Positions 19,095 to 27,769 of a stretch of 64,000 bases of DNA are shown piece by piece. Origin of the DNA: RH-AL1 sp964244495 (GTDB lineage: Bacteria; Pseudomonadota; Alphaproteobacteria; Rhizobiales; Beijerinckiaceae); the NCBI GenBank assembly GCA_964244495.1, contig CAXTIU010000018.1, positions 1 to 64,000 of the forward strand. Reading direction: 5' to 3'. The position numbers and the translations under genes were made by a program. The stretch's first letter is position 1, and every line of letters begins with the position of its first letter. The notes beneath the pieces were generated by a model. It had not been told where the DNA came from. It was given only the letters and a program-made list of their open reading frames with translations, and ran no database searches.

Positions 19095-19847
19095 TTAGAA
19101 GGCGTAGCGGAGCGCGCCGCCGTCGACGGGGATGGTCGTGCCCGTGACGTAGCCCGCACCCTCCGACGCCAGGAACGCGATCAGCGCGGCAGCGTCTTCC
19201 GGCTCGCCGAAGCGGCCGGCCGGTATGTTGCGGTCGATGTAGTCCTGCCGTGACCGCTCACTCGGGTGCAGCCTTTGCAGGACCTGCGCGCTGTTGATGC
19301 GACCCGGCGCCACGCAGTTCACCGTCACGCCCTTGGCCGCGTACGTTCCCGCCGCCGCCTTGGACCAGCTCTCGAGCGCGGCCTTGGCGGGGCCGGCCGC
19401 GTTCATCGCCTTGGCGACGATGGCACCGGTGACGTTGATCACGCGCCCCCAGCCCCGCTCCGCCATGGCCGGGATGAGGTGCTCGCCGAGCTGGCGCGCG
19501 GCGGTGAAGTTCAGCGCGAACGCTTCGGCCCAGACGGCTGGATCGTCCGGGACGGCCATCGGACGCGACCCACCGGCGTTGTTGACCAGGACGTCGACGC
19601 GCCCGAGCCGGCTCAGCACCTCGGCGGCGAGCCGGTCCGCCTCGCCCTCCCGGCCGAGGTCGGCGGCCAGCAGCATTGGCTCGGCGTCGCCGCCAACGGT
19701 GTCGGCGAGCGCGTCGAGCGCGGCCAGGCTCCGCGCGGTGGCCACCACCCGCGCGCCCTCCGCCGCCAGCAGCACGGCCGTCGCCCGGCCGATACCCGAA
19801 CTCGCCCCGGTGACGAGGCAGACGCGGTCTCGAAGCTTCAGGTCCAT
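19095..19847 (-). CDS. SDR-family oxidoreductase lacking the usual active-site tyrosine
   Basis: 250 residues from ATG 19847, which follows CGAGGAGGATCATC. The Rossmann signature TGASSGIG is at 13-20 and NNAGG at 89-93. In the catalytic region the classical YxxxK reads A151-G-P-A-K155: the lysine remains but Ala replaces Tyr, and the upstream Ser is Thr140. The C-terminal GTTIPVDGG is typical. It may belong to an SDR subgroup that works without the tyrosine, or bind a ligand without redox activity. The downstream cupin gene is separated only by the IS5 element. Confidence 0.87.
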   Translation of the reverse strand: MDLKLRDRVCLVTGASSGIGRATAVLLAAEGARVVATARSLAALDALADTVGGDAEPMLLAADLGREGEADRLAAEVLSRLGRVDVLVNNAGGSRPMAVPDDPAVWAEAFALNFTAARQLGEHLIPAMAERGWGRVINVTGAIVAKAMNAAGPAKAALESWSKAAAGTYAAKGVTVNCVAPGRINSAQVLQRLHPSERSRQDYIDRNIPAGRFGEPEDAAALIAFLASEGAGYVTGTTIPVDGGALRYAF

Positions 19848-19932
19848 GATGATCCTCCTCGCGATTCCCTCGGATGCGGTCACGAACGGCACTCGATCGG
19901 ACCGTCGCCATCCGGCGCGCACGATACCAGTG

Positions 19933-21018
19933 TCAGGCCGACGGCCAGTCGCCGAGCGTCGCGCGTCGGCCGCTGCGCGACGAGGTCACCGCGTCCTCGA
20001 TGAACTGGGCGAGGCGCGCGGCGTAGGAGAAGCCAACGGCGGTCGACGTTCCTCCGGCGATGTCGTCGCGCAGAACCGCGTAGGTCGCGACGACGTTCAG
20101 CGCCGCGTCGGACAGGCATGCCATGTCCCCTTCGTCCACCGCGTGCGGTTCACCATTGACGAGCAAGCGCAGCCGTCCCGACTGGAAGCCCCTCGGTGCT
20201 CCGCCCTCGAGCACGAGGACGCCCGTTTCGCCGATGATCTCGAAACGGAACGGCGTCGGAGGCGGGCGACCTCCGGCGATCTCGGCCGACAGCGCCCCCC
20301 CGCTGGCGAGCCGGGCCTGGATCAGGAGGTGATCGTAAGTGCCCCGCCTCCGCGGTTGCCCCCCACCAATCCGGATCTCGGGATATTGCGTGGTGGCCAG
20401 CGCCGTGAACTCGGCGACGCCGCCGAGCAGCACAAACGCCAGGTCGATCGTGTGCGCCGACTGGATGGTGATCAAGGTCACGCCGTTCGCGGGATCCTCG
20501 GTGTAGGCGACGGCCGCATCGACGTTCGGCCCGAAGCCGGCCGTCGTCGAGAGGATCCTCGCGGTCAGCTGACGCCCGATGGCTCCTGCTCTCAGGAGAT
20601 CGCGACCGTGGCGGACAGCGGGGTTCGCCCGGGCCTGCAAACCGATCGCATGAACGCCGGCCTCCCGTGCCGCCTGCGCCAGGGCCCGACTCTCCTCGAC
20701 GTCGAGTCCGAGCGGGTATTCGCAGTAGACGTGCTTGCCCGCCGCCAGCGCTTGGAGAAGGAGTTCGCGATGGGCCGGAAGGGTGACGGCGACGCTGATC
20801 AGGTCGATGTCCGGATCGCGGAACAGATCGGCCACTTGACCGTACGCCTTGTCGACGCCGAACGCGCGAGCGGCCGCGTTGGCCGACTGCTGGGTCCTAC
20901 CCGCGACCGCCGCGAGCTCAAGGCCGGGGAGTGCCTGAACGGCCGGGACATGGGATTCCCGCGCCCAGCCTCCCGCCGGGTTGGCACCGATCAGCCCAAT
21001 CCGTAACGCTTTCGCCAT
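19933..21018 (-). CDS. Gfo/Idh/MocA-family NAD(P)-dependent oxidoreductase
   Basis: 361 residues. An N-terminal Rossmann domain (LIGANPAGGW, where the usual GxGxxG is relaxed) is followed by the EKP-like motif as EYPLGLD near residue 100, then the C-terminal alpha/beta substrate domain. The relaxed glycine motif and EYP resemble the fungal Gal80-like branch. It would oxidise or reduce a sugar or polyol derivative. The start has GGAG upstream (minus strand near 21030). It ends 85 bases before the SDR gene, so the two may be co-transcribed. Confidence 0.85.
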   Translation of the reverse strand: MAKALRIGLIGANPAGGWARESHVPAVQALPGLELAAVAGRTQQSANAAARAFGVDKAYGQVADLFRDPDIDLISVAVTLPAHRELLLQALAAGKHVYCEYPLGLDVEESRALAQAAREAGVHAIGLQARANPAVRHGRDLLRAGAIGRQLTARILSTTAGFGPNVDAAVAYTEDPANGVTLITIQSAHTIDLAFVLLGGVAEFTALATTQYPEIRIGGGQPRRRGTYDHLLIQARLASGGALSAEIAGGRPPPTPFRFEIIGETGVLVLEGGAPRGFQSGRLRLLVNGEPHAVDEGDMACLSDAALNVVATYAVLRDDIAGGTSTAVGFSYAARLAQFIEDAVTSSRSGRRATLGDWPSA

Positions 21019-21070
21019 CGTTGCTTCTCCATCTCGACCGCACGTGAGGAGGGGTGCTCCACGACTTGGG

Positions 21071-21180
21071 TCAGTTCGCCACCCTGGAAGAAAATCGCTC
21101 CGCCCACCGGTTGACCTTGCGCCAGTAGAATGAGGTCATGGGGAAGCCGTACAGAAGGACCAAAGGTTCGCCCGAGCCGG
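21071..21180 (-). pseudogene. Alpha/beta-hydrolase N-terminal remnant
   Basis: About 35 codons read GSGEPLVLLYGFPMTSFYWR, the start of an alpha/beta hydrolase (strand, then the HG-type oxyanion segment with His changed to Tyr), and then stop. The 5' side is replaced by dispersed repeat copy B, and there is no catalytic triad. It is a gene fragment left at a rearrangement junction. Confidence 0.55.
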
Positions 21181-21185
21181 CCCGG

Positions 21186-21240
21186 GTGTGTATCGGCGTG
21201 GGGTCCGGACGCCGATCGGCGCCGGGGTCACGGCGTAAGC
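21186..21240 (+). repeat. Dispersed palindromic repeat, copy B
   Basis: Same core as copy A at 1711, nearly identical over about 35 bases including CCGGACGCCGATCGGCGCCGG. It separates a truncated hydrolase fragment from the truncated 3' end of the gene at 21277, so both neighbours are broken at or near the repeat. Confidence 0.7.
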
Positions 21241-21276
21241 CGCTGCAGGCATTGATGGTGGAAAGTATTTGAGGGG

Positions 21277-22578
21277 TCACGAACTTGCGCCGAGTGACAG
21301 CGAGCGACCTTTCGCAAGAATGTCGTCGATGAGAGCTCGATAGACGACCGCCGCCGCCAGCGTATGATCACGTTCCAAGGCTTCCGCCGCAGGAGCCAGA
21401 ACCTCGTAGTACCCGCCGTTCCAATTGGCGACATGGTCGAGAACCAACTTGGCGGCGAGATCGAGCCGCGGCCATCTCAGGAAGAAGCCGAGTGCTCGGT
21501 AGCGGTGAGGATGCGCCGCGACATACGCGAAGGCACCATCAAGGGCGTCTTCGCCCTCGAAGTCGGGAAGCTTCTCGACGTACTCGCGGAGCAACTCGAC
21601 CTCTAAAGTGGCCTGGAACGTCGCCCATCGAAGGTGTTGCGCGCTCTCACGATCTCCCTGGTCGGTGAGGATGAGGATCTCGAGCCCGACGCGACGGCGC
21701 TCCCGCACGTCGATCCCGGCCAAGGCGTCCGCCAGATCCTGTCGGTCCATCGCCCGCAAACCCGGCCGGTTTAGTCGACGAACCCACTCCAGAGCCTCCG
21801 CACCGCGACCGGCCCGCAGCAATCGCTCGGCGATTGCGAGATCGTTCCGTGATCGCTCGGGTTTCTGCGCTTCGAGCGTCATGAAGACCTCGACGTCACC
21901 CCTGCTGTCGGCGATCGCCTGTCGCGCCCGGATGAGGCGGTCGCTACGTTCCTGTCGCTCCCAATCACGGGCTCCATCACTGGTCGGGATCTTCGCAAGC
22001 GCCCGCGTCAACGCGAGATCGAAGGCTTCCAGTTCCACAGCGGGGAGCGTGTTCACGCAGCCGTGCACGACGTCTTCAATCAGGCCGTAGTCGTCAGACA
22101 GCAGAAGCGGGACGAGGCGGTCGAACAGGTCCAACCTGTCCTCGTTCGCCATGCGTTGGGCCATCGCCGGCAAAGCGGTGGCGGCATCCTGGTAGATCCT
22201 CCCGATGACACCCGAGGAATCGTCCAAGCGCTCGAAGACGCCTTCAGCGCTCGCCAAAAAACGCAGGAGGCGCTCCGTGGCGGCTGCCGGGTTGGCACCC
22301 CCAAGCTCATCGACTGTGGTCGCCACCGTGGCCTTGAGGTCGGCCGCGAACGCCCGTCGCTTGTCCCAGCCCACGATGCCTCGCGCGCGTTCGAGGCTGG
22401 CGAGGCGGCGGTCGATGATAGCCGCGACAGCGCCCGGTCCCTCGGCGCCGGCGAGAGCCGCAGTGATGATCCTCTTGAACGGGGCGTTGTGCTGCACTTC
22501 GTCGAGGATGAGCTTCGCCAGCTTGTCGGCGCCAAGGGCGACAAGGGTCTCCTGCGTCAGCGTCGCTCGTCGTGCCAT
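21277..22578 (-). CDS. DUF6880-like protein, probably C-terminally truncated
   Basis: 433 residues, rich in helices and without membrane segments, resembling DUF6880 proteins (function unknown). The N-terminus MARRATLTQETLVALGADKL and the closing region LAAAVVYRALIDDIL are recognisable. Relatives continue for several dozen residues after the last helix, but here the frame ends seven residues after the DILAKGRS segment, next to repeat copy B. It has probably lost its tail in the same rearrangement. The Ala/Arg/Leu-rich helical repeats could mediate protein binding. Confidence 0.68.
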   Translation of the reverse strand: MARRATLTQETLVALGADKLAKLILDEVQHNAPFKRIITAALAGAEGPGAVAAIIDRRLASLERARGIVGWDKRRAFAADLKATVATTVDELGGANPAAATERLLRFLASAEGVFERLDDSSGVIGRIYQDAATALPAMAQRMANEDRLDLFDRLVPLLLSDDYGLIEDVVHGCVNTLPAVELEAFDLALTRALAKIPTSDGARDWERQERSDRLIRARQAIADSRGDVEVFMTLEAQKPERSRNDLAIAERLLRAGRGAEALEWVRRLNRPGLRAMDRQDLADALAGIDVRERRRVGLEILILTDQGDRESAQHLRWATFQATLEVELLREYVEKLPDFEGEDALDGAFAYVAAHPHRYRALGFFLRWPRLDLAAKLVLDHVANWNGGYYEVLAPAAEALERDHTLAAAVVYRALIDDILAKGRSLSLGASS

Positions 22579-22767
22579 GGTCCTTGAACCCGCCAGTCGG
22601 CCAGTAGCTGCGTTAAGATACTCGGCAAGCGATGCGGTCGCGCGAGTCGCTTACCTTTGACGGTTGGTCGTCGCACTCCGATCTCGCTCCCGTCATTTCA
22701 TCATGGACGCCGACGCGCCTCTCTCATCGATGGTGCTTGGCACCGTCGGCGTCGGAGGACAGTGGGC

Positions 22768-23835
22768 TCAGCGCGGCGTGAAGTCCGTGTCAGGCCTCAC
22801 CTGCCGGCAGTAGCCGGCCATCAGCCGGGCGCAGTCCTCCACGTCCTTCAGGCTCAGCACCTCGACTGGCGTGTGCATGTAGCGCAGCGCCACCCCAAGA
22901 AGCCCCGTCGCCATGCCGGCCCCGTTCAGCTGCATCGCGTTGGCGTCCGTGCCGGTCGCGCCCGCGCTGACGCTGACCTGATAGGCGATGTCGGCCTCGC
23001 GCGCGGCGGCGGTGATGAGGGCGAAGGTCACGGGGTTAGTATTGGGGCCGCGCGACACGCTCGGGCCTTTGCCGACCTCGAGCTGCCCGTGCAGCGTCTT
23101 GCTGACGCCGGGATAGTCGGTGGCGTGGCTGACGTCGACCGCCAGGCCGGTCCGCGCGGCGACCGCGTAGCTCGCGGTCCGCGCGCCGCGTAGGCCAATT
23201 TCCTCCTGCACAGTCGCCACCGCGTGGACGCCGACATGCGGGTGCAAGCCGCCATCCCGCTTGAGCAGGCGCAGCGCTTCCGCGACGACGAAGGTGCCCA
23301 CCTTGTTGTCGAACCCGCGCGCGGTGGCGCGATCGCCCATGAGGGGCTGGAACTCGCATTGGTAGGTGGCGACGTCGCCGAGGCTGACGACCTCCGCCGC
23401 CTCCGCACGCGTCGTAGCGCCAAGGTCGATCCACATGTCCTTGATCTCCGGCTTCTTCTTGCGTTCCGCCTCGTCCTGGAGGTGGATGGCGGTGCGGCCG
23501 ATCACGCCGGAGACGCGCCGCGTACCATGCACCCACACGCGTTGGCCGATTGCCACCGCGCTGTCCTGGCCGCCGATGGTGCGGAAGTGCAGCTGCCCGC
23601 CCTCGTCGATGTGGTGGACGATGAAGCCGAGCTCGTCCATGTGGCCGGCGAGCATGACACGCATCGTGGCGCCGGGGTTCAGCACCGCCGTGACGTTGCC
23701 GTGCACGTCCGTGCCGACGCTGTCGGCGAACGGTTCGGTGTAGGCGCGGTAGATGCGGGCCGCCGGCTGTTCGTAGCCGCTCGGCGAGGGGGCGTCGGCG
23801 AGCTGCCGGAGGAAGTCGAGGGAGGCTTGTTCCAT
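22768..23835 (-). CDS. M42-family metallo-aminopeptidase
   Basis: 355 residues, full length. Two-metal ligands and the catalytic base are all visible: His65 and Asp67 (AGHMDELG), Asp176 (RGFDNKVG), Glu211/Glu212 (VQEEIG), Asp234 (AVDVSHA) and His321 (RYMHTPVE). M42 enzymes (glutamyl aminopeptidase, TET-type complexes) trim N-terminal residues from peptides in the cytoplasm as large homo-oligomers; some were once called endoglucanases. It stands alone, with no obvious operon partner. Confidence 0.92.
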   Translation of the reverse strand: MEQASLDFLRQLADAPSPSGYEQPAARIYRAYTEPFADSVGTDVHGNVTAVLNPGATMRVMLAGHMDELGFIVHHIDEGGQLHFRTIGGQDSAVAIGQRVWVHGTRRVSGVIGRTAIHLQDEAERKKKPEIKDMWIDLGATTRAEAAEVVSLGDVATYQCEFQPLMGDRATARGFDNKVGTFVVAEALRLLKRDGGLHPHVGVHAVATVQEEIGLRGARTASYAVAARTGLAVDVSHATDYPGVSKTLHGQLEVGKGPSVSRGPNTNPVTFALITAAAREADIAYQVSVSAGATGTDANAMQLNGAGMATGLLGVALRYMHTPVEVLSLKDVEDCARLMAGYCRQVRPDTDFTPR

Positions 23836-24037
23836 GGGCCGGCACTAGCGGGACGGCTTGCGCCGGCGTCAAGGGAGCAGTGCTGCCAGGGACGCGACCG
23901 CTCAGCGCCCAAGCCGGCCATCCTTATTCTTCTGCGCGAACGAAGCGAGGCACACAAGAAAACCTGGCGTGAACCGGCAACGCCTTCAGACCTGCAAGCG
24001 GCAACGATCCCGCTCGCGCTTCTCCCGCATATAGTCG

Positions 24038-24601
24038 TCAATGCAGCTGGTAGCCGGTCGTGTGGCAAGCGCCGAGGCCGCATTGCAGGATGGCCGAGAC
24101 AAGGTTGATCAGGCAGAGCGCGATGACGTAGAGGCCGGCGAGGGTGCCGGTCCGCGTCAGCAGCGGCGATGGCGGGGTGACGCTCAGCCGTTCCCCGTTG
24201 AACATCGCGAGCGTCGCCGCGAAGGCCAGCAGCACCGCGAAGGCGATGACCACCGACCACACCGGCATGTGCAGGCCGAGCACGGCGCCGCCGGGGTAGG
24301 CGTGGCCGGGGCGGGCCACGATGTTGAGCAGCACCTGGCGCACCGAGATCAGCAGGAGGTACAGCGCCCAAACGAGGCCGACGCCGATGTTGCGCGCGTC
24401 GTAGCCGCTGCGAACGTGGTGGATGATGCCGAAGCAGATGCCGAACATCGCGACCCGCTGCAGCAGGCACAGCGGACAGGGGATCTCGCCCGCCGCGTAT
24501 TGCAGCACCATCGCCGCGGTGAGGATCGCGGCGAGGCCGGCGAGGATCGCGAGCAGGGCGAGGTCGGCGCACCGCGCGGGAAAGGCGAAACCCGGGCTCA
24601 C
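24038..24601 (-). CDS. DsbB-like disulfide bond formation protein B
   Basis: 187 residues from a GTG whose first four bases GTGA overlap the stop of the upstream small gene. Five hydrophobic segments are visible. The first redox pair Cys42-Cys45 (IPCPLCLLQR) is the quinone-linked CxxC of DsbB. The second pair is at the extreme C-terminus (Cys174 and Cys179, LQCGLGAC), unlike E. coli DsbB where it lies in the second periplasmic loop. It oxidises a periplasmic thiol donor and passes electrons to quinone. Last gene of a coupled operon with a DUF5993 protein and an MFS carrier. Confidence 0.85.
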   Translation of the reverse strand: MSPGFAFPARCADLALLAILAGLAAILTAAMVLQYAAGEIPCPLCLLQRVAMFGICFGIIHHVRSGYDARNIGVGLVWALYLLLISVRQVLLNIVARPGHAYPGGAVLGLHMPVWSVVIAFAVLLAFAATLAMFNGERLSVTPPSPLLTRTGTLAGLYVIALCLINLVSAILQCGLGACHTTGYQLH

Positions 24602-24795
24602 GCGGGCTGGCCGCCGCGAGCCATCGCCTGCAGCCAGGGCAGGCGGAAGCCGTCCACCGGGCTGTCGATCTCGTAGACGAACAACCCCGTCGACAAGGCG
24701 AGGCAGACGAGCAGCGCCGCCAACCCGAGCCACCGTGGCCCCCGGCGCGCGACGACCAGCGCCAGCATCATCGACGTGAAGATCGCGACCATCAT
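24598..24795 (-). CDS. DUF5993-like small membrane protein
   Basis: 65 residues with two hydrophobic segments (about 3-16 and 22-40) and a short polar tail. It overlaps the carrier upstream (ATGA) and the DsbB-like gene downstream (GTGA), so all three are translationally coupled. Its size and position directly before a DsbB-family gene match DUF5993 proteins. The function of that family is unknown; assistance to the DsbB-like protein is an inference from the coupling. Confidence 0.72.
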   Translation of the reverse strand: MMVAIFTSMMLALVVARRGPRWLGLAALLVCLALSTGLFVYEIDSPVDGFRLPWLQAMARGGQPA

Positions 24796-26057
24796 GCTGT
24801 CATCGCCCCGCGACGCGAGTTGGCGGCTTCACCCGATCGCTCGGGCAGGAGCCAGATCAGAACCGCCGAGCCGGCGGTGAAGGCGGCCGAGACGACGATC
24901 AGCGGCCCGAGCTGCCTGTGGAAGAAGGCATCGAACATGTAGGAGCCGCTGGCATCCGACGCGATCGACGCGGCGTTCTCGATGGACAGCATGGCGGCGA
25001 AGCAGAGGCCCTCCTGACCGCCGGGGCAGACCTCCGCCGCCAGGGTTCCGGCCATGACGAGGGCGAAGACCCCCGACACGCCCGCCGAGAAATAGACGAC
25101 CAGGGCCAGGGTGCGGTCGACCAGCGCGAAGTTGGCGAGCGTCGTCGTCACGCCGAGCGCCACGCAGATGTAGAACATCGCGCGCAGCCCCAATCGCTTC
25201 GCCAGCGCCCGGCAGGCGAGGACGCCGACGATCGATCCGCTCGCCGCGGCCGCTCCGAGCGTGCCGATGAAGTCCTGGCTGAACCCCACCTCGTTGGTCA
25301 GGTGGAAGTAGAGTGGCGTTTGCAGCCCCGGATTGTAGGTGAAGCAGAAAAGGAAAACCGCGACCAGCAGCAGCTGCCGCGACCGGACGAGCGCGCCCAT
25401 CTCACGGAGCATCGTGCGCGCGTCCTTCACCGCCTCATCACGGGGCGACTCCGGCGTCAGCGCCCAACACAGCACCATGACGCCGACAAGCGGTATGATG
25501 AGGATGAACGCGGCCCTTTGCAGCCCGTCGACCGCAGGGAGCTTTCCGGCCAGGTAGCCGCCGCCGAGCCGTGCGGCCAAGTTCGCTAAGCCGTACCAGA
25601 GCCACTGCTGCGTCACGAGCTGATTGGCGTTGCCGTACCGCCGCCCACTCTCGACGAGGACGCCGCCTGCAACCGCGCTCGACAGCGCCATGCCCAGGCT
25701 CAGCAGGAACAGGCAGATCATCACGCCGACGGGCGAGAAGGCCAGCCAGAGCACGAGACACGCGGTCGCGGCGAGCCCGTTGGCGGCGACGAGGTAGGAC
25801 CGACGTCTCGACCCGAACAGGGGTACGTTGTCCGATAGCGCGCCATAGATCGGCTTCACCGCCCAAGGAAGCGCCAACAGGGCGTGCATGCTGGCGAGGT
25901 GGATCGCGGACCAGCCGGCGATGTCCTTTCCGAAATGATCGAAGGGCTGGCGCGTCAGGCCGCTGAGGGCGCAGAGGCCCTCTATGGTGAAGAGACCCGC
26001 GAACAGGAGAGCGAGGTTGCGCGTCGAGGTGCCATCGTTCGCCTGCGGCGTGCTCAT
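24792..26057 (-). CDS. MFS transporter, BT1/folate-biopterin-like
   Basis: 422 residues from ATG 26057 (MSTPQANDG); the frame is open upstream to a GTG at 26105 but that part is not family-like. Twelve membrane segments. The pattern AVKPIYGALSDNVPLFGSRRRSY after segment 2, seen here in two halves near residues 67-80 and 78-88, is typical of the BT1 carriers that move folates or pterins. Substrate in this organism is uncertain. First gene of the coupled operon with DUF5993 and DsbB-like genes. Confidence 0.82.
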   Translation of the reverse strand: MSTPQANDGTSTRNLALLFAGLFTIEGLCALSGLTRQPFDHFGKDIAGWSAIHLASMHALLALPWAVKPIYGALSDNVPLFGSRRRSYLVAANGLAATACLVLWLAFSPVGVMICLFLLSLGMALSSAVAGGVLVESGRRYGNANQLVTQQWLWYGLANLAARLGGGYLAGKLPAVDGLQRAAFILIIPLVGVMVLCWALTPESPRDEAVKDARTMLREMGALVRSRQLLLVAVFLFCFTYNPGLQTPLYFHLTNEVGFSQDFIGTLGAAAASGSIVGVLACRALAKRLGLRAMFYICVALGVTTTLANFALVDRTLALVVYFSAGVSGVFALVMAGTLAAEVCPGGQEGLCFAAMLSIENAASIASDASGSYMFDAFFHRQLGPLIVVSAAFTAGSAVLIWLLPERSGEAANSRRGAMTA

Positions 26058-26443
26058 CTCGGCTCTTGCGTGGGTGCCCCTCGGGTCAGCCTTCTCGCAC
26101 GACACGGCTTTGCTCGGAAGCTTCGATCAGGTGGCTCGACGTGGTATTGCTTCATCAAGCTGTTAGAATTGCTGACGAACGTCCGCTTGGCGCGCTTCCA
26201 CTCCGAAACCCGCCAATCCGCTTACGGCTAAGACGCGCCAACAGCAGACATCAGGTTATCGCCGGTAAGCTGATGTTCGTGACCATAAAAGAGATGGATC
26301 TATCGCTGGCACCCTTCAATGTGCATTGGCGCAAGTTATCCTGTTCAGCGGCCCAGCGCGACTAATGCGCTATCAGCCACTTAGGATACAGCCTTACTGT
26401 CGATCTACGTTGCGTCCCTGCGCCGATCTACATGGTGTACTCG
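26058..26443. other. Intergenic gap, 386 bases
   Basis: Upstream of the divergently placed BT1-like carrier and downstream of the ACS-type carrier. G+C is lower than in the flanking genes. I see no coding fragment, RNA gene or clear repeat here. Confidence 0.5.
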
Positions 26444-27760
26444 TCATGATGCGCCTTGGGCTTCTCCGGTCACGTCGAGGGCCGGAGTGGCCATACATCG
26501 GCCGGCGCGAGGGAGTCGAATGGCCAGGATCAAGCCGCCGCCTACGACCGCAAAGGCGCCAATGAGGTCGAAGGCGAGGAGGAAGTTGCCCGTCGCCTGG
26601 TTGAGCGACCCCATCAGTTGCGATCCCGCGAAGCCGCCGACCAGATTGCCCACGCCGCCAATCATCGCGATCGCCGGGATGGCGGAGGACGAGGGCAGGA
26701 TGTCCGTCACCAAGGTCGAGATCAGCGGAAGTGTCATGTACATGGTAAACCCGACCAGCATCAGGAGTATCATCTGCAGGACGCCCCATTCCGCGTGAGA
26801 GCCGAAGTAGAGCAGAACGCCGCCGGCGATCATCGGGATTGCGGCGTGGAACCGGCGCTCCTGCCGACGGTCGGAACTCCTGGTGCACAGCACGAGTCCG
26901 ATCGCGCTTGCCACATAGGGCAGCGCGTTGAGGAGGCCGACGCTGGCGATATTCAGCGCGCTCGCGTTTTTGATGATGGTCGGCAGCCAGAGCCCGAAGC
27001 CGTAGAACAGGGTGTTATTGAAGCAGGTCGCCCCGAGCAGCAACCAGACGGCCGGGTTGCGGAAGATGCTGCGCCAGTCCGGCGATGCCTGACTGGCCTG
27101 AAGGTCGGCACGCTCGGTCGCGAGCCCGAGTTGGAGCCGCTGCCGCTCGTCGGCCGGCAACCAGCGGGCGTCGTCGAGGCCATTTGGGATCGCCATCCAC
27201 CAGACGATTGCCCAGATCCAGGCCGGCAGGCCACCCGACACGAACATCCAATGCCAGTCCGCGTACTGCAACACGAGTCCGGATAGGGGGCCGGACAGGG
27301 CGGCGCCGATCGGGATGCTCAGGTTCCACAGGCCGAAGGCGCGCCCGCGCTCCGACTTCAGGAACCAGCGGGACAGCAGAAGGGCGATAGACGTCCAAAG
27401 CGGGCCCTCGAAGAGGCCGAGCAGGAAGCGCAGCGCAGCAAGTTCGGAGAGGCCGCGGGCGAGGCCGGTGGCCATGGAGAAGAAGCCCCAGCCGACGAGG
27501 CACATCAGGATGACCCGTTTCGGGCCGAAACGCAGCGCCGACCAGCCGCCGGCCAAAAAGCCGGGTAGGTAGCCCCAGAAGAAGATGCCTCCGATGAAGC
27601 CCTTCTCCGACGAACTCAGGTGCAGGTCGGCGCCCATGCTGGGCAGCGCCATGCCGATGTTGACGCGGTCGAAGAAGGCGATCGTGTAGAGCAGGATGAT
27701 GACGGGGAGGATGCGAAGCCAGCGTGACGTGCCGGCGCTCCCAAGGGCGATGCTGGACAT
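26444..27760 (-). CDS. MFS transporter, ACS type
   Basis: 438 residues, 12 membrane segments. The N-terminal YTIAFFDRVNIGMALPSMGADL and the loop LRFGPKRVI match the anion:cation symporter group for sugar acids and related carboxylates (first half residues 24-45). It starts nine bases after the stop of the DJ-1/PfpI gene upstream, so the two form one transcription unit. It lies next to, and in the same orientation as, the TTT transporter operon. Confidence 0.87.
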   Translation of the reverse strand: MSSIALGSAGTSRWLRILPVIILLYTIAFFDRVNIGMALPSMGADLHLSSSEKGFIGGIFFWGYLPGFLAGGWSALRFGPKRVILMCLVGWGFFSMATGLARGLSELAALRFLLGLFEGPLWTSIALLLSRWFLKSERGRAFGLWNLSIPIGAALSGPLSGLVLQYADWHWMFVSGGLPAWIWAIVWWMAIPNGLDDARWLPADERQRLQLGLATERADLQASQASPDWRSIFRNPAVWLLLGATCFNNTLFYGFGLWLPTIIKNASALNIASVGLLNALPYVASAIGLVLCTRSSDRRQERRFHAAIPMIAGGVLLYFGSHAEWGVLQMILLMLVGFTMYMTLPLISTLVTDILPSSSAIPAIAMIGGVGNLVGGFAGSQLMGSLNQATGNFLLAFDLIGAFAVVGGGLILAIRLPRAGRCMATPALDVTGEAQGAS

Positions 27761-27769
27761 ACGTCGCTC

